DNA of 64,000 bases from Cellulomonas fulva (GCF_018531375.1 NZ_JAHBOH010000001.1:1612001-1676000); one strand, 5' to 3'. Shown: positions 1 through 7,994, counted from the stretch's first letter. Numbers and translations are program-made. Notes: generated from the letters alone by a model not told the origin.

Positions 1-1221
1 CGCGGAGGGGGACCCTGCGGGCTCGGGCGTGGTCGGCGTGCCGCCGGTGGGGTCGGGCGCACCCTCGTCGGACGCGCCCGCCGTCTCCCGTCCGACGTAC
101 CGCGCGAGCAGCGGGAAGACGACGACGGTGATCACCCCGCCCCCGACCAGGCACGCGGCGGTGCCCGCCTGCATCGAGCCGTCGTCGACCGCGATCTCGG
201 TGAGCGCGACCAGGAGCGGCAGCGTCGTGGCGGTGTACAGGCCCAGCTGCACCCGGCCGCGGACGGGGAGCTCGCGGCGGTACCAGAGCAGTGCCGGGGT
301 CGCGCGCGCGACCAGGATCATCCCGGCGAACGCGAACGGGAGCCACGGGTGCTCCACCAGGGCGTCGAGCTCGAGGCCCATGCCGGAGGAGACGAAGAAG
401 ACCGGGATGAAGACGCCCCAGCCCACGGTGTCGAGCTTCCGCTCGAGCTCCTGGTTGTCGACCGGGGACCAGGCGCGCAGCACCATGCCGGCCAGGAACG
501 CCCCGAGCACCGCGTCGAAGCCCATCGCGGTCGCCCAGGCCAGCAGCGCGACCAGCAGCAGGAGGGTGAACCGCATCTCGCCCTGACCGGTGCCGTCGCC
601 CAGGGGCTTGATGACCTCTCGCAGCCGACGGAAGGTCGGCCGGCGGTGCGCGAGCGTCAGCCACACGACGCCGATCGCGAACAGCACCAGGGCCACCAGC
701 GCGCCGACGGTCCCGCGGGTGCCGAGGAACAGCGCCATCCCGACGATCGGCAGCAGCTCGCCGACGGCGCCGTTCGCGATCGCGTGCTGCCCGAGGCGCG
801 TGCCGGACAGGCCCTCGTCGCGCAGGATCGGCACCAGGACGCCGAGCGCGGTGGTGGTGAGCGCGATCGTGAGCGGGACCCACGCGGTGAACGGGGTGAT
901 GCTGTCGAGCGCCGCGACCAGGGCCAGCCCGATCACGCCGGACGTCAGCCAGGACCGCGCCGCCAGGCGGCCGGTCGGCCGGCGGCCGATCCCCGGGTCG
1001 ATCTCGTACCCGGCCAGCAGGAACAGGAAGCCCATGCCCAGGTCGGCGAGCAGCTCGACGTCCGCGGGTGCGGACAGGTGCAGGACGTCGGGACCGATGA
1101 CCGCGCCGCCGACGAGCAGCACGACGACCTGGGGGAGGCGCGCCTTGGCCGGCATGGCGGCGACGACGACGAGCGCGACGGCCGAGACCAGCACGACGGG
1201 CAGCAGACGGGCGTAATCCAT
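1..1221 (-). CDS. cation:proton antiporter, CPA2/KefB type (C-terminus cut by window edge)
   Basis: An open frame runs from an ATG at 1221 to base 1 without a stop, so about 407 residues are seen and the C-terminus lies outside the window. Reading the minus strand gives a very hydrophobic protein with about a dozen membrane helices. It contains the segment LLAGYEIDP near residue 70 and ANGAVGELLPIVGMALF, which match the Na+/H+ exchanger domain of the CPA2 (KefB/Nha-like) family. Members exchange Na+ or K+ for protons across the plasma membrane. After the last helix (about residue 385) the tail becomes polar and rich in Gly, Pro and Thr, so little is probably missing. No RCK/TrkA-N domain is seen yet, but one could follow. 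Ion specificity cannot be read from the sequence. Confidence 0.85.
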   Translation of the reverse strand, partial: MDYARLLPVVLVSAVALVVVAAMPAKARLPQVVVLLVGGAVIGPDVLHLSAPADVELLADLGMGFLFLLAGYEIDPGIGRRPTGRLAARSWLTSGVIGLALVAALDSITPFTAWVPLTIALTTTALGVLVPILRDEGLSGTRLGQHAIANGAVGELLPIVGMALFLGTRGTVGALVALVLFAIGVVWLTLAHRRPTFRRLREVIKPLGDGTGQGEMRFTLLLLVALLAWATAMGFDAVLGAFLAGMVLRAWSPVDNQELERKLDTVGWGVFIPVFFVSSGMGLELDALVEHPWLPFAFAGMILVARATPALLWYRRELPVRGRVQLGLYTATTLPLLVALTEIAVDDGSMQAGTAACLVGGGVITVVVFPLLARYVGRETAGASDEGAPDPTGGTPTTPEPAGSPSA

Positions 1222-1272
1222 GGCGTTCTCCTGGTGCTGTCTCCGCCAGGCGCCGGAGAGCTGCCGCCCATT

Positions 1273-1344
1273 GTGACCTGCGCCGTGACCTACGCCGGGA
1301 CCTGCGCCGGGACCTGCGCCGTGACCTACGCCGGGACGTCCGCG
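1273..1344. repeat. 12-bp tandem repeat, about 6 units
   Basis: Units of the form GTGACCTGCGCC or GGGACCTACGCC follow each other exactly every 12 bp; five are close copies and the sixth is diverged. The array lies between the antiporter start and the tRNA cluster. No coding frame is supported. It probably arose by slippage. Confidence 0.75.
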
Positions 1345-1360
1345 GGCGCGGGAACGACGA

Positions 1361-1400
1361 AGCCCCGCCACGGGATCCTCCGAGGGACCCTGGCGGGGCT
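1361..1400 (-). terminator. hairpin downstream of the tRNA cluster
   Basis: AGCCCCGCCA at 1361-1370 is perfectly complementary to TGGCGGGGCT at 1391-1400 around a 20-nt loop that can pair further. It sits 19 nt past the 3' end of tRNA-Phe on the transcribed strand. There is no clear U-tract. Confidence 0.6.
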
Positions 1401-1419
1401 TGCGGCGTGCTTGCGGCGG

Positions 1420-1492
1420 TGGCTCCGACCGGCGTCGATCCGGTGACCTTTCGATTTTCAGTCGAACGCTCTACCAACTGAGCTACAGAGCC
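1420..1492 (-). tRNA. tRNA-Phe (GAA)
   Basis: The minus strand folds into a full cloverleaf of 73 nt. The acceptor GGCTCTG pairs with CGGAGCC, the discriminator is A, and the anticodon stem TTCGA/TCGAA encloses the loop CTGAAAA with anticodon GAA. CCA is not encoded. It is the last of three tRNAs read in the order Glu, Asp, Phe. Confidence 0.97.
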
Positions 1493-1518
1493 GTGGGGGA
1501 CGTGCCCCCGAACGACGA

Positions 1519-1540
1519 TGCCGGTCACGAGTGACCGGCA
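1519..1540 (-). other. inverted repeat between tRNA-Asp and tRNA-Phe
   Basis: TGCCGGTCAC and GTGACCGGCA form a 10-bp perfect stem with a 2-nt spacer, just 9 nt past tRNA-Asp. It could be a partial terminator or a processing hairpin in the tRNA transcript. Confidence 0.5.
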
Positions 1541-1549
1541 TGTGTCGAG

Positions 1550-1623
1550 CGACCCCGACGGGACTTGAACCCGCGACCTCCGCCGTGACAGGGCGGCGCG
1601 CTAACCAACTGCGCTACGGGGCC
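1550..1623 (-). tRNA. tRNA-Asp (GTC)
   Basis: Full cloverleaf of 74 nt on the minus strand. The acceptor GGCCCCG pairs with CGGGGTC, the discriminator is G, and the anticodon stem CCGCC/GGCGG encloses CTGTCAC with anticodon GTC. CCA is not encoded. Confidence 0.97.
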
Positions 1624-1664
1624 TCGTGGTGAGACCTGGTACTACCTTTTCACTGCACGTGCCG

Positions 1665-1737
1665 TACCCCCAACGGGATTCGAACCCGTGCTACCGCCGT
1701 GAAAGGGCGGGGTCCTAGGCCGCTAGACGATGAGGGC
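1665..1737 (-). tRNA. tRNA-Glu (TTC)
   Basis: Full cloverleaf of 73 nt on the minus strand. The anticodon stem CCGCC/GGCGG encloses CTTTCAC with anticodon TTC. The acceptor has G1-U72 and U5-G68 wobble pairs. It is the first gene of the Glu-Asp-Phe cluster. Confidence 0.96.
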
Positions 1738-1775
1738 GTCGCCCCTGACGTCGAGGCGTCGGTTGACCGTGGACA

Positions 1776-1805
1776 ACCATACGGGCAAGGAGCCCGGATC
1801 TCCAA
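1776..1805 (-). promoter_or_regulatory. probable promoter of the tRNA cluster
   Basis: On the minus strand TTGGAG (1800-1805) and TATGGT (1776-1781) are separated by 18 bp. The -10 ends about 39 bp before tRNA-Glu. Both hexamers resemble primary-sigma sites. Confidence 0.5.
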
Positions 1806-1857
1806 AGTGGCCCCCGGTGGCGCTGGTCCCGCCCGGTTTCCGGGGCAGGATGAGGGC

Positions 1858-2211
1858 ATGGTCGAGATGTCGCGGGCGGAGTTCGAGGACCTGGTGCGCG
1901 ACGCGCTCGACGAGATCCCCGACGAGCTCGCGCGGGTCATGGACAACGTCGTCGTGCTGGTGGAGGACGACCCGCCGCCGGGCGAGGAGGACCTGCTGGG
2001 GCTGTACGAGGGCGTCGCCCTCACCGAGCGCACGGACTCGTGGGCGGCCGGCTCGCTGCCGGACCGGATCTTCGTCTACCGCAACCCCACGCTCGCGATC
2101 TGCGACAGCCGGGAGGACGTCGTGGAGGAGGTCGCGATCACCGTGGTCCACGAGATCGCGCACCACTTCGGGATCGACGACGACCGCCTGCACGAGCTCG
2201 GCTGGGCCTGA
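1858..2211 (+). CDS. metallopeptidase family protein (small zincin, HExxH)
   Basis: This 117-residue protein carries HEIAHHFGID near residues 97-106, the HExxH zinc site followed by a third ligand-type Asp. The acidic N-terminal half (FEDLVRDALDEIPDEL) is typical of the actinobacterial metallopeptidase family (DUF1025/MMP-like). No signal peptide or membrane helix is seen, so it is probably cytoplasmic; its substrate is unknown. The frame is open from 1699, but an earlier start would overlap the tRNA-Glu gene and its promoter on the other strand. ATG 1858 gives the family's usual length and N-terminus. It is transcribed divergently from the tRNA cluster. Confidence 0.88.
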   Translation: MVEMSRAEFEDLVRDALDEIPDELARVMDNVVVLVEDDPPPGEEDLLGLYEGVALTERTDSWAAGSLPDRIFVYRNPTLAICDSREDVVEEVAITVVHEIAHHFGIDDDRLHELGWA

Positions 2212-2256
2212 GCACGCGCTGCGCCCGGGCGCCTGTCGTCGTCGCAGGGGCGGACC

Positions 2257-2262
2257 TAAGGT
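2257..2262 (+). promoter_or_regulatory. -10 hexamer, leaderless start of the LLM gene
   Basis: TAAGGT ends 6 nt before the ATG at 2269, so transcription would begin at or next to the start codon. The same spacing recurs before several genes here. Confidence 0.55.
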
Positions 2263-2268
2263 CAGGAC

Positions 2269-3174
2269 ATGACGAGCGAGCGACCGCGGGTGGGGATCGT
2301 GCTGCTGCCGCAGGAGCGGTGGGCGACCCAGCGCGACAGGTGGCGGCAGGCGGAGGAGTGGGGCTTCGACCACGCCTGGACCTACGACCACCTGGCGTGG
2401 CGCACGCTCGTCGACGAGCCGTGGTTCGCCACGGTCCCGCTGCTCGCGGCCGCGGCCGAGGCGACGAGCACGATCGGCCTCGGCACGTTCGTCGCGAACC
2501 CCAACTTCCGGCACCCCGTGCCGTTCGCCAAGGACGTGATGGGGCTCGACGACGTGAGCGGCGGGCGGTTCCTGCTGGGGATCGGCGCCGGGGGCGAGGG
2601 GTTCGACGCGACGGTCACGGGACCGGCGCCGACCCGCGGCGAGCGCACGCGACGGTTCGTCGAGTTCGTCGGGCTGCTCGACGAGCTGCTGACGCACCCG
2701 GTCACCGAGCACGCGGGCGAGTTCTACACCGCGGACGGTGCCCGGATGGTCCCCGGGACGGTCGCGCAGCCCCGCCCGCCGTTCCTGGTCGCCGCGGCCG
2801 GCCCGCGGACCATGACGCTCGCGGCGCAGCGCGGTCAGGGGTGGATCACCTACGGCGCCAGCTACGCGACCGAGGACGGGGCGGCGGACAGCCCGGCGGT
2901 CGCGCAGGAGCGCTGGTGGGCGGCGCTCGCCGAGCAGGTCGCGGCGTTCGACGAGATCGAGCGCGCGCACCGGCCGGGCGACGTGCCGCTGCGGCGCTAC
3001 CTGAGCCTGGACGGCGCGCCCGTGTACTCGCTGACCTCGCTCGAGCTGGCGCTCGAGGGGGTCGAGCGCGCGGCGGCGCTCGGCTTCACCGACGTCGTCG
3101 TGCACTGGCCGCGGGAGGACGGCGTCTACGCGGGCCGGGAGAGCACGCTGGAGGCGTTCGCCGCGCGGCTCTGA
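2269..3174 (+). CDS. LLM-class flavin-dependent oxidoreductase
   Basis: This 301-residue protein has the luciferase-like monooxygenase fold. The N-terminus RVGIVLLPQERWA leads into WGFDHAWTYDHL, followed by STIGLGTFVANPNFRHP and a central LDDVSGGRFLLGIGAGGEGFD, all typical of the family. RPPFLVAAAGPRTM follows near residue 165. Such enzymes oxidise or reduce substrates with FMN or coenzyme F420; many actinobacterial members use F420, but the cofactor cannot be settled from sequence alone. There is no signal peptide. The gene stands alone, converging on galE across a strong hairpin, and its start is fixed by the -10 hexamer six bases upstream. Confidence 0.88.
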   Translation: MTSERPRVGIVLLPQERWATQRDRWRQAEEWGFDHAWTYDHLAWRTLVDEPWFATVPLLAAAAEATSTIGLGTFVANPNFRHPVPFAKDVMGLDDVSGGRFLLGIGAGGEGFDATVTGPAPTRGERTRRFVEFVGLLDELLTHPVTEHAGEFYTADGARMVPGTVAQPRPPFLVAAAGPRTMTLAAQRGQGWITYGASYATEDGAADSPAVAQERWWAALAEQVAAFDEIERAHRPGDVPLRRYLSLDGAPVYSLTSLELALEGVERAAALGFTDVVVHWPREDGVYAGRESTLEAFAARL

Positions 3175-3184
3175 GCCCACGCGC

Positions 3185-3249
3185 ACGACGAGGGGCGCGG
3201 CCGGACCTCGGCCGGACCTCGGCCGGACCTCGGCCGTGCCCCTCGTCGT
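3185..3249. terminator. bidirectional hairpin between convergent genes, with 11-bp repeats in the loop
   Basis: ACGACGAGGGGC (3185-3196) and GCCCCTCGTCGT (3238-3249) are a perfect 12-bp inverted repeat. The loop carries three copies of the 11-mer CCGGACCTCGG (3201-3233). It lies between the ends of the LLM gene and galE and can stop both. Confidence 0.7.
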
Positions 3250-3266
3250 CCCTGCGGCGACCGCGC

Positions 3267-4229
3267 TCAGCGGTGCGCCGAGCGCGCCTCCCACGCCGTA
3301 CGGACCATCTCGTCGACCGAGTAGGTCATGCGCCAGCCCAGGTCGCGTGCGGCCAGCTCGCCGGAGGCCACGATCCGCGCCGGGTCGCCCGGGCGACGGT
3401 CCTCGACGACGGGCTCGAAGTCGATGCCGGTGACGCGCGCGACGGCCGTCATGATCTCCCGCACCGACATCCCGTCGCCCGAGCCCAGGTTGTACGCGGG
3501 CTCGAGCGAGCCGCCCGCCGCGAGGGTCTGCGCCGCCGCGACGTGCGCGTCGGCCAGGTCGGCGACGTGGATGTAGTCGCGCACGCACGTGCCGTCGGGC
3601 GTCGGGTAGTCGTCGCCCTTGATGATCGGCGTGCGGCCGTCCAGCAGGGCGTCGAAGACCAGGGGGAAGAGGTTGTGCGGGCTGGTGTCCCAGATCTCGG
3701 GGGTCCCCGAGCCGACCACGTTGAAGTAGCGCAGGCTCGTGTGGCGCAGTCCCACCGCCGTCGCCTGGTCCCGCAGCAGCCACTCGCCGACGAGCTTGGA
3801 CTCGCCGTACGGGGACTGCGGCGTGGTGGGGGTCTGCTCGGTCACCAGGTCCGTGTCCGGCGTGCCGAACACCGCGGCGGAGGAGGAGTAGACGATCGCG
3901 TCGACGCCCTGCGACGCCATCGCGTCGAGCAGGCTCACCGTCCCCGTGACGTTCTGGGTGTACGTGTGCGTCGGGCGCTGGACCGAGACGCCGGCGTACT
4001 TGAACGCCGCGAGGTGGACCACGCCCACCACGCCGTGCCGGGCGAGGGTGTCCGCCACCAGGTCGGTGTCGGTGATGGACCCCTGGACGAAGGGCGTGCC
4101 CTCGGGCACGAAGCCCCGGTGGCCGCTGGAGAGGTCGTCCAGGACCACGCAGTCCAGGCCGACCTTCGCGAACGCGCGCACCACGTGCGCGCCGATGTAG
4201 CCGGCGCCGCCGGTCACGAGCCAAGTCAT
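3267..4229 (-). CDS. galE: UDP-glucose 4-epimerase
   Basis: The 320-residue product is an extended short-chain dehydrogenase/reductase that interconverts UDP-glucose and UDP-galactose using bound NAD. The dinucleotide motif GGAGYIG is at residues 7-13, followed by VVLDDLSSGH. The catalytic SSS of YSSSAAVFG and the YxxxK pair in YGESK are present, as are LRYFNVVGSG and the C-terminal NLGSGDGMSVREI. The length is normal. It supplies UDP-galactose for surface polysaccharide or lets galactose enter glycolysis through the Leloir route; no other gal gene lies nearby. ATG 4229 is chosen because the family motif begins within seven residues and a -10 hexamer lies six bases upstream. The gene is divergent from the winged-helix gene at 4350. 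Confidence 0.95.
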   Translation of the reverse strand: MTWLVTGGAGYIGAHVVRAFAKVGLDCVVLDDLSSGHRGFVPEGTPFVQGSITDTDLVADTLARHGVVGVVHLAAFKYAGVSVQRPTHTYTQNVTGTVSLLDAMASQGVDAIVYSSSAAVFGTPDTDLVTEQTPTTPQSPYGESKLVGEWLLRDQATAVGLRHTSLRYFNVVGSGTPEIWDTSPHNLFPLVFDALLDGRTPIIKGDDYPTPDGTCVRDYIHVADLADAHVAAAQTLAAGGSLEPAYNLGSGDGMSVREIMTAVARVTGIDFEPVVEDRRPGDPARIVASGELAARDLGWRMTYSVDEMVRTAWEARSAHR

Positions 4230-4235
4230 GGCTCG

Positions 4236-4241
4236 ACCCTA
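4236..4241 (-). promoter_or_regulatory. -10 hexamer, leaderless start of galE
   Basis: On the minus strand TAGGGT ends 6 nt before the galE ATG. Further upstream (4283-4314) is an unusually A-rich stretch with repeated ACAT/ATGT words, possibly a regulator site. Confidence 0.55.
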
Positions 4242-4349
4242 GCCGCCGCGACGGCAGGACGGAAGGACTTTCGACCAAGAACGAACAAGATCACACATGT
4301 CCAAACATCTGTCTGGGGCGGTGTCGGCGCGGGACGGCATGATCGGCGC

Positions 4350-5630
4350 GTGCCTGCTGCTGCCCGTCCGGTCCCCGGTCTCGTCGTCGACGTCGCGCAG
4401 CGGCGTGCCCGCCTCGCCCGTCGTCACGGGCTCGTCGTGCCGTTCGACGACGCGCCGACCGCCTCCCGCCAGCTCGTCGCGCTGCACGGGACGGACGCGT
4501 CGGGGCCGTACGTCGCGTCGTGGGCCCGCGTCCCCGGCTTCACGACGAGCGACCTCGACGCCGCGCTGTTCGAGGACCGCACCCTGGTGCGCCACCTCGC
4601 GATGCGCCGGACGCTGTGGGTCGCCGACGCGGCGCTGCTGCCGGCGCTCGTCGCGGGCCCGGGCGCGCGGGTGGCCGGCCAGGAGCGGCGCCGGCTGGTC
4701 AAGGAGCTGGACCTCGACCCCGCGGGCGACGGGGACGGCGAGGCCTGGCTCGACGCCGCGGCGGCGCGCGTCGTCGCGCACCTGGCGGACGGACGGCCGC
4801 GGACCGCGACCGAGCTGCGTGCGGAGCTCCCGGAGCTCGGGCGCACGGTCGTCGCGGGGCCCGGCACGCGGTGGTCGACCACCATGCCGGCGCTGCCGCG
4901 CGTGCTCACGTACCTCGCCGCGCGCGGCGTCCTGCTCCGCGGTCCCAACCGGGGCGGCTGGACGTCCTCGCGGCCCGCCTGGACGCTCCCGGAGACCTGG
5001 CTCGGCGCGCCCGTCGCGCAGGTCGACGCGGACGCGGCGCACGACGAGCTGGTCGGCCGGTGGCTGCGCGCGTTCGGGCCCGGGACGGAGCGGGACGTGA
5101 CCTGGTGGCTGGGCTCGACGCTGACCGCCGTCCGGCGCTCGCTCGTGACGCTCGGCGCGGTGCCGGTCCTGCTGCCCCCGGAGGTCCCGACCGTCGGCGC
5201 GGGCGGTGCGGGTGGGCCGGGCGCGTCCGGTGACGCCGGCGAGATCGGCTACCTGCTGCCGGACGACCTAGACCCCGTCCCCGACGTGGGGCCGTGGGTC
5301 GCGCTGCTGCCCGGCCTGGACCCGACGACCATGGGGTGGGCCGGGCGGGACTGGTACCTGGGCCCGCACGCCTCCGAGGTCGTGGACTCGGTCGGCAACG
5401 CCGGCCCGACCGCCTGGGTGGACGGGCGTGTGGTCGGCGCGTGGGCCGCGGCGACGGGGGTCGTCGAGCTCGCCCTGCTCGAGGACGTGGGTCGCCGCGC
5501 GCGGGCCGCGATCGACGCGGAGGTCGCCCGCCTCACGGCGTGGCTGGCGGGCGGCCGGGTGGCACCGTCGTTCCCGTCGCCCCTGTTCGGGGGACGACGC
5601 GCGGCGGGCACGGTCGGCCGCACCGGGTGA
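4350..5630 (+). CDS. winged-helix DNA-binding protein, HTH_42/AlkZ-like (DUF1006)
   Basis: About 426 residues from GTG 4350. The N-terminal region contains LHGTDASGPYVASWARVPGF, which matches the LxATDxxxxxLSxWxRxxGF signature of the HTH_42 (DUF1006) family. This is followed by RRTLWV and a C-terminal beta-rich half with WYLGPH and PTAWVDGRVVGAW. The family includes the AlkZ and YcaQ DNA glycosylases that open alkylated or interstrand-crosslinked DNA, but this branch lacks an obvious catalytic QxQ/QxD and may only bind nucleic acid. The frame stays open for kilobases upstream, which is a GC artefact; GTG 4350 is the first start after the galE promoter. It is followed after 10 bp by the DoxX gene, so the two may be co-transcribed. 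Confidence 0.8.
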   Translation: MPAAARPVPGLVVDVAQRRARLARRHGLVVPFDDAPTASRQLVALHGTDASGPYVASWARVPGFTTSDLDAALFEDRTLVRHLAMRRTLWVADAALLPALVAGPGARVAGQERRRLVKELDLDPAGDGDGEAWLDAAAARVVAHLADGRPRTATELRAELPELGRTVVAGPGTRWSTTMPALPRVLTYLAARGVLLRGPNRGGWTSSRPAWTLPETWLGAPVAQVDADAAHDELVGRWLRAFGPGTERDVTWWLGSTLTAVRRSLVTLGAVPVLLPPEVPTVGAGGAGGPGASGDAGEIGYLLPDDLDPVPDVGPWVALLPGLDPTTMGWAGRDWYLGPHASEVVDSVGNAGPTAWVDGRVVGAWAAATGVVELALLEDVGRRARAAIDAEVARLTAWLAGGRVAPSFPSPLFGGRRAAGTVGRTG

Positions 5631-5640
5631 TGCTGTGGCC

Positions 5641-6087
5641 ATGACATCGCTCTCCACGCTGGTCAGGGCCGATCCGCCCGCCGACTCCCTGCCCCGCATG
5701 CTGGCTCGTGTCGGGCTCGGCCTGGGGCTGGTCTTCGCCGGGATCGGGCACCTCACGTTCTCGCGCGAGGAGTTCCAGGCGCAGGTGCCGTCGTGGTTCC
5801 CCGTGGACACCGACATCACGGTGCTGGCGTCCGGCGCGGTCGAGATCGCGCTCGGCTCGTCGCTCGTCGTCCTCCCGCGCTACCGCGTGGTGCTCGGCCT
5901 CGTCGCGGCGGCGTTCTTCGTCGCCGTGTTCCCCGGGAACCTCGCGCAGTGGCTCGAGCACAAGGACGGGTTCGGGCTGGACACCGACACCAAGCGCCTG
6001 GTGCGGCTGTTCTTCCAGCCCGTGCTCGTCGCGTGGGCGCTGTGGTCCACGGGAGCCTTCCGAGCCCTGCGGCCGCGCCGGGACTGA
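5641..6087 (+). CDS. DoxX-family membrane protein
   Basis: This 148-residue protein has four hydrophobic segments (about residues 20-40, 60-78, 80-100 and 118-135). The first carries RVGLGLGLVFAGIGHLTF, the DoxX family hallmark. NLAQWLEHKDGFGLDTDTKRLVRLFFQP lies between helices 3 and 4 and is common in actinobacterial DoxX proteins. These are small integral membrane proteins, in some species linked to thiol stress; no enzymatic role is established for this branch. ATG 5641 lies ten bases after the preceding stop, suggesting a two-gene transcript. The gene converges on the oxidoreductase-methyltransferase fusion. Confidence 0.85.
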   Translation: MTSLSTLVRADPPADSLPRMLARVGLGLGLVFAGIGHLTFSREEFQAQVPSWFPVDTDITVLASGAVEIALGSSLVVLPRYRVVLGLVAAAFFVAVFPGNLAQWLEHKDGFGLDTDTKRLVRLFFQPVLVAWALWSTGAFRALRPRRD

Positions 6088-6112
6088 CCCGGCGCGCCCG
6101 CAGGGACGGGGG

Positions 6113-7843
6113 TCAGGCGCGGCGGGCGCGCAGCACCGCGTCGTGGATGGTGATGACCTCGCCCTCGCTCGTCGTGGCCTGACGCGGCGCGGACTGGGCG
6201 ACCTCCACCAGCCACCCGGCGTCGAGCGTCAGGAGCTCGTCGCGCACCTCGTCGGCGCCGGGGAACATGCTCGGGTCGCGCGGCCGGCCGATCGGCGCCG
6301 CGAGGTCCAGCGCGTCGTGCTGCACGAGCAGGAGGGTGCCGCCGGGGGCGACCATGCCCGCCGCGCGGGCCACGAAGCCGCGGCGCAGCTCGGGCGCGAG
6401 GTGGATGAAGTGCGAGGTCACCAGGTCGTACTGCTCGTCGGACTCCCATCTGCTGACGTCCGCGTGCACCCAGCGCACGGTGGTCCCGGTCTCCTGCGCG
6501 GCCGCGCGGCCCCGGGCCAGCGCGTTCGCGGCGAAGTCGACCGCCGTGACCGCCCAGCCGCGCTCGGCCAGCCAGACCGCGTCGCGGCCCTCGCCCGCGC
6601 CGAGGTCGAGCGCGCTGCCCGGCGTGAGGTGCGCGGTGTGGGTGACGAGGCTCGCGTTGGGTCGTCCGCTCCACACGGCCGTCACCGAGCCGTACCGCTC
6701 CTCCCAGCCGGCCTCGTCGAGCGCCCAGGACGAGTAGTCTTCACCGTCCCGGACGTCCGCGTCGCCGGCCGTGAGGCGGCGCCAGCGCTCGGTCGCGGCG
6801 CGCGCGTCGAGCTCGACGAGGTCCATGTTGAGCATGGCGGCGACGAGAGCGCCCTGCGCCGCGGAGGCCAGCACCGTCGCGACGAGGTCGGACACGTTCC
6901 CCGCGACGCGCACGCCCGGGACCGCGGTGGCGCCGGTCGGGTCGGCCGGCACGGCGGTGCCCATCAGCACGCCCGCGCGCTCGACCGGCTCGGGCAGGAG
7001 GCCCAGCGGCGCCAGGTGGTCGGCCCGCGCGCGCAGCACGCTCCGCACGACGAGCGCGTCGGCGGGCAGCACCTCGTCGTGCGAGGTCCGGACCGCGGTG
7101 AGCCGGTCGTCGGTCACGACGAGCCCCGCGAGCCCGCCCTGCGCGACGCGGACGCCGCGGGCGGCGAGGCGGGCGGCCTCGTCGGCCGGCAGCGCGGCGT
7201 CCGCGCGCAGCAGCGTGACGCGAGGCGTCCACTGGCGCCACAGCAGCGCGGCGTGCACGCCCAGCGGGCCGTCGGCGGCGACGACGACCGGCCCGTCACC
7301 GACCTCCCACCCGTGGCAGTACGGGCAGTGCAGGACGTCGCGGCCCCACCGGTCCGCGAGGCCGGGGACGTCGGGGAGCTCGTCCGTGCCACCCGTCGCG
7401 CTGACCACCGTGCGGGCGCGCACGTGCGTGCCGTCCTCGAGCTCGACGTCGAACGCGCCGAGCTCGCCGGTGACGGACCGGGCCCGGCCCGGCCGGACCT
7501 CGCCCCCGTAGCCGGTGACCTCATCTCGGCCGTGCGCCAGGATCGCGCGCGGCGGCATGCCGTCCCGCGTCAGGTAGCCGTGCGCGTGCGCGGCGGGGGC
7601 GTTGCGGGGGTGGCCGTCATCGACCACCAGGACGCGTCGTCGTGCCCGGCTCAGCACCAGCGCGGCCCCGAGCCCGGCGGCTCCGCCGCCGACCACGACG
7701 GTGTCCCACCGCTCGTCGTCGGAAGCGTCCCGCGGGGTCACCCCCGCCCACGTGCCGGCGCCCGTGCCGACCCCCGTGCCGGCCCCCGTGCCGCCGGTCG
7801 GTTCGTGCTGGTGCCGGCCGTGCTCGTGCGAGTGCTGCTCCAC
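6113..7843 (-). CDS. bifunctional NAD(P)/FAD oxidoreductase (thioredoxin-reductase-like) and SAM methyltransferase
   Basis: The product is 576 residues from GTG 7843, which has GAGG eight bases upstream. Residues 1-20 are His-rich (EQHSHEHGRHQHE), followed by a GTGAGT-rich linker. From about residue 42, VVVGGGAAGLGAALVLSRARRRVLVVDDG opens a pyridine nucleotide-disulphide oxidoreductase with HCPYCHGWE, a CxxC at the thioredoxin-reductase redox position. From about residue 370 the chain becomes a class I methyltransferase with ALDLGAGEGRDAVWLAERGW and YDLVTSHFIHL. This fusion recurs in actinobacteria next to an XRE-cupin regulator, as here. A redox enzyme coupled to methylation of a toxic metalloid or small molecule is a reasonable guess, not shown. 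The frame continues further upstream, but that part would overlap the regulator. Confidence 0.88.
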   Translation of the reverse strand: MEQHSHEHGRHQHEPTGGTGAGTGVGTGAGTWAGVTPRDASDDERWDTVVVGGGAAGLGAALVLSRARRRVLVVDDGHPRNAPAAHAHGYLTRDGMPPRAILAHGRDEVTGYGGEVRPGRARSVTGELGAFDVELEDGTHVRARTVVSATGGTDELPDVPGLADRWGRDVLHCPYCHGWEVGDGPVVVAADGPLGVHAALLWRQWTPRVTLLRADAALPADEAARLAARGVRVAQGGLAGLVVTDDRLTAVRTSHDEVLPADALVVRSVLRARADHLAPLGLLPEPVERAGVLMGTAVPADPTGATAVPGVRVAGNVSDLVATVLASAAQGALVAAMLNMDLVELDARAATERWRRLTAGDADVRDGEDYSSWALDEAGWEERYGSVTAVWSGRPNASLVTHTAHLTPGSALDLGAGEGRDAVWLAERGWAVTAVDFAANALARGRAAAQETGTTVRWVHADVSRWESDEQYDLVTSHFIHLAPELRRGFVARAAGMVAPGGTLLLVQHDALDLAAPIGRPRDPSMFPGADEVRDELLTLDAGWLVEVAQSAPRQATTSEGEVITIHDAVLRARRA

Positions 7844-7968
7844 GGTGGTCCTCGATCCCCTCGGGCACGGCGCCGCCGGTGCCGTCCGCCGGTCTCGTCG
7901 TGCTGGCCTGGTCGTGTCGTGCAGGTCTGGTCGTGCTGGTCCGACTCTCGTCCGCAGGTGCGCGGGAT

Positions 7969-7994
7969 GGCAAGGAACGTTGCCGGAATGGCAA
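7969..7994. promoter_or_regulatory. probable operator: three GGCAA/TTGCC half-sites
   Basis: GGCAA (7969), TTGCC (7980) and GGCAA (7990) alternate in orientation at 11- and 10-bp steps, one helical turn each. They lie 10-35 bp before the XRE-cupin gene and inside the divergent control region of the fusion enzyme. Autoregulation by the XRE protein is the simplest reading. Confidence 0.55.

Noticed and set aside
1699..1857. Upstream start for the metallopeptidase
   Set aside because: It would overlap the tRNA-Glu gene and its promoter, and adds residues not found in the family.
1723..4278. 851-codon open frame on the minus strand
   Set aside because: It crosses the LLM and metallopeptidase genes, a terminator and galE in a different frame, and its protein is Arg/Pro/Gly-rich with no family motifs; it is a high-GC shadow.
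4283..4314. A-rich direct-repeat-like region between galE and the winged-helix gene as a defined DeoR or LacI operator
   Set aside because: ACAT/ATGT words recur, but there is no clean palindrome or spacing, so no regulator can be assigned.
2040..4349. Long upstream extension of the winged-helix protein at 4350
   Set aside because: The extension lies across other confirmed genes and the galE promoter; homology begins only after GTG 4350.
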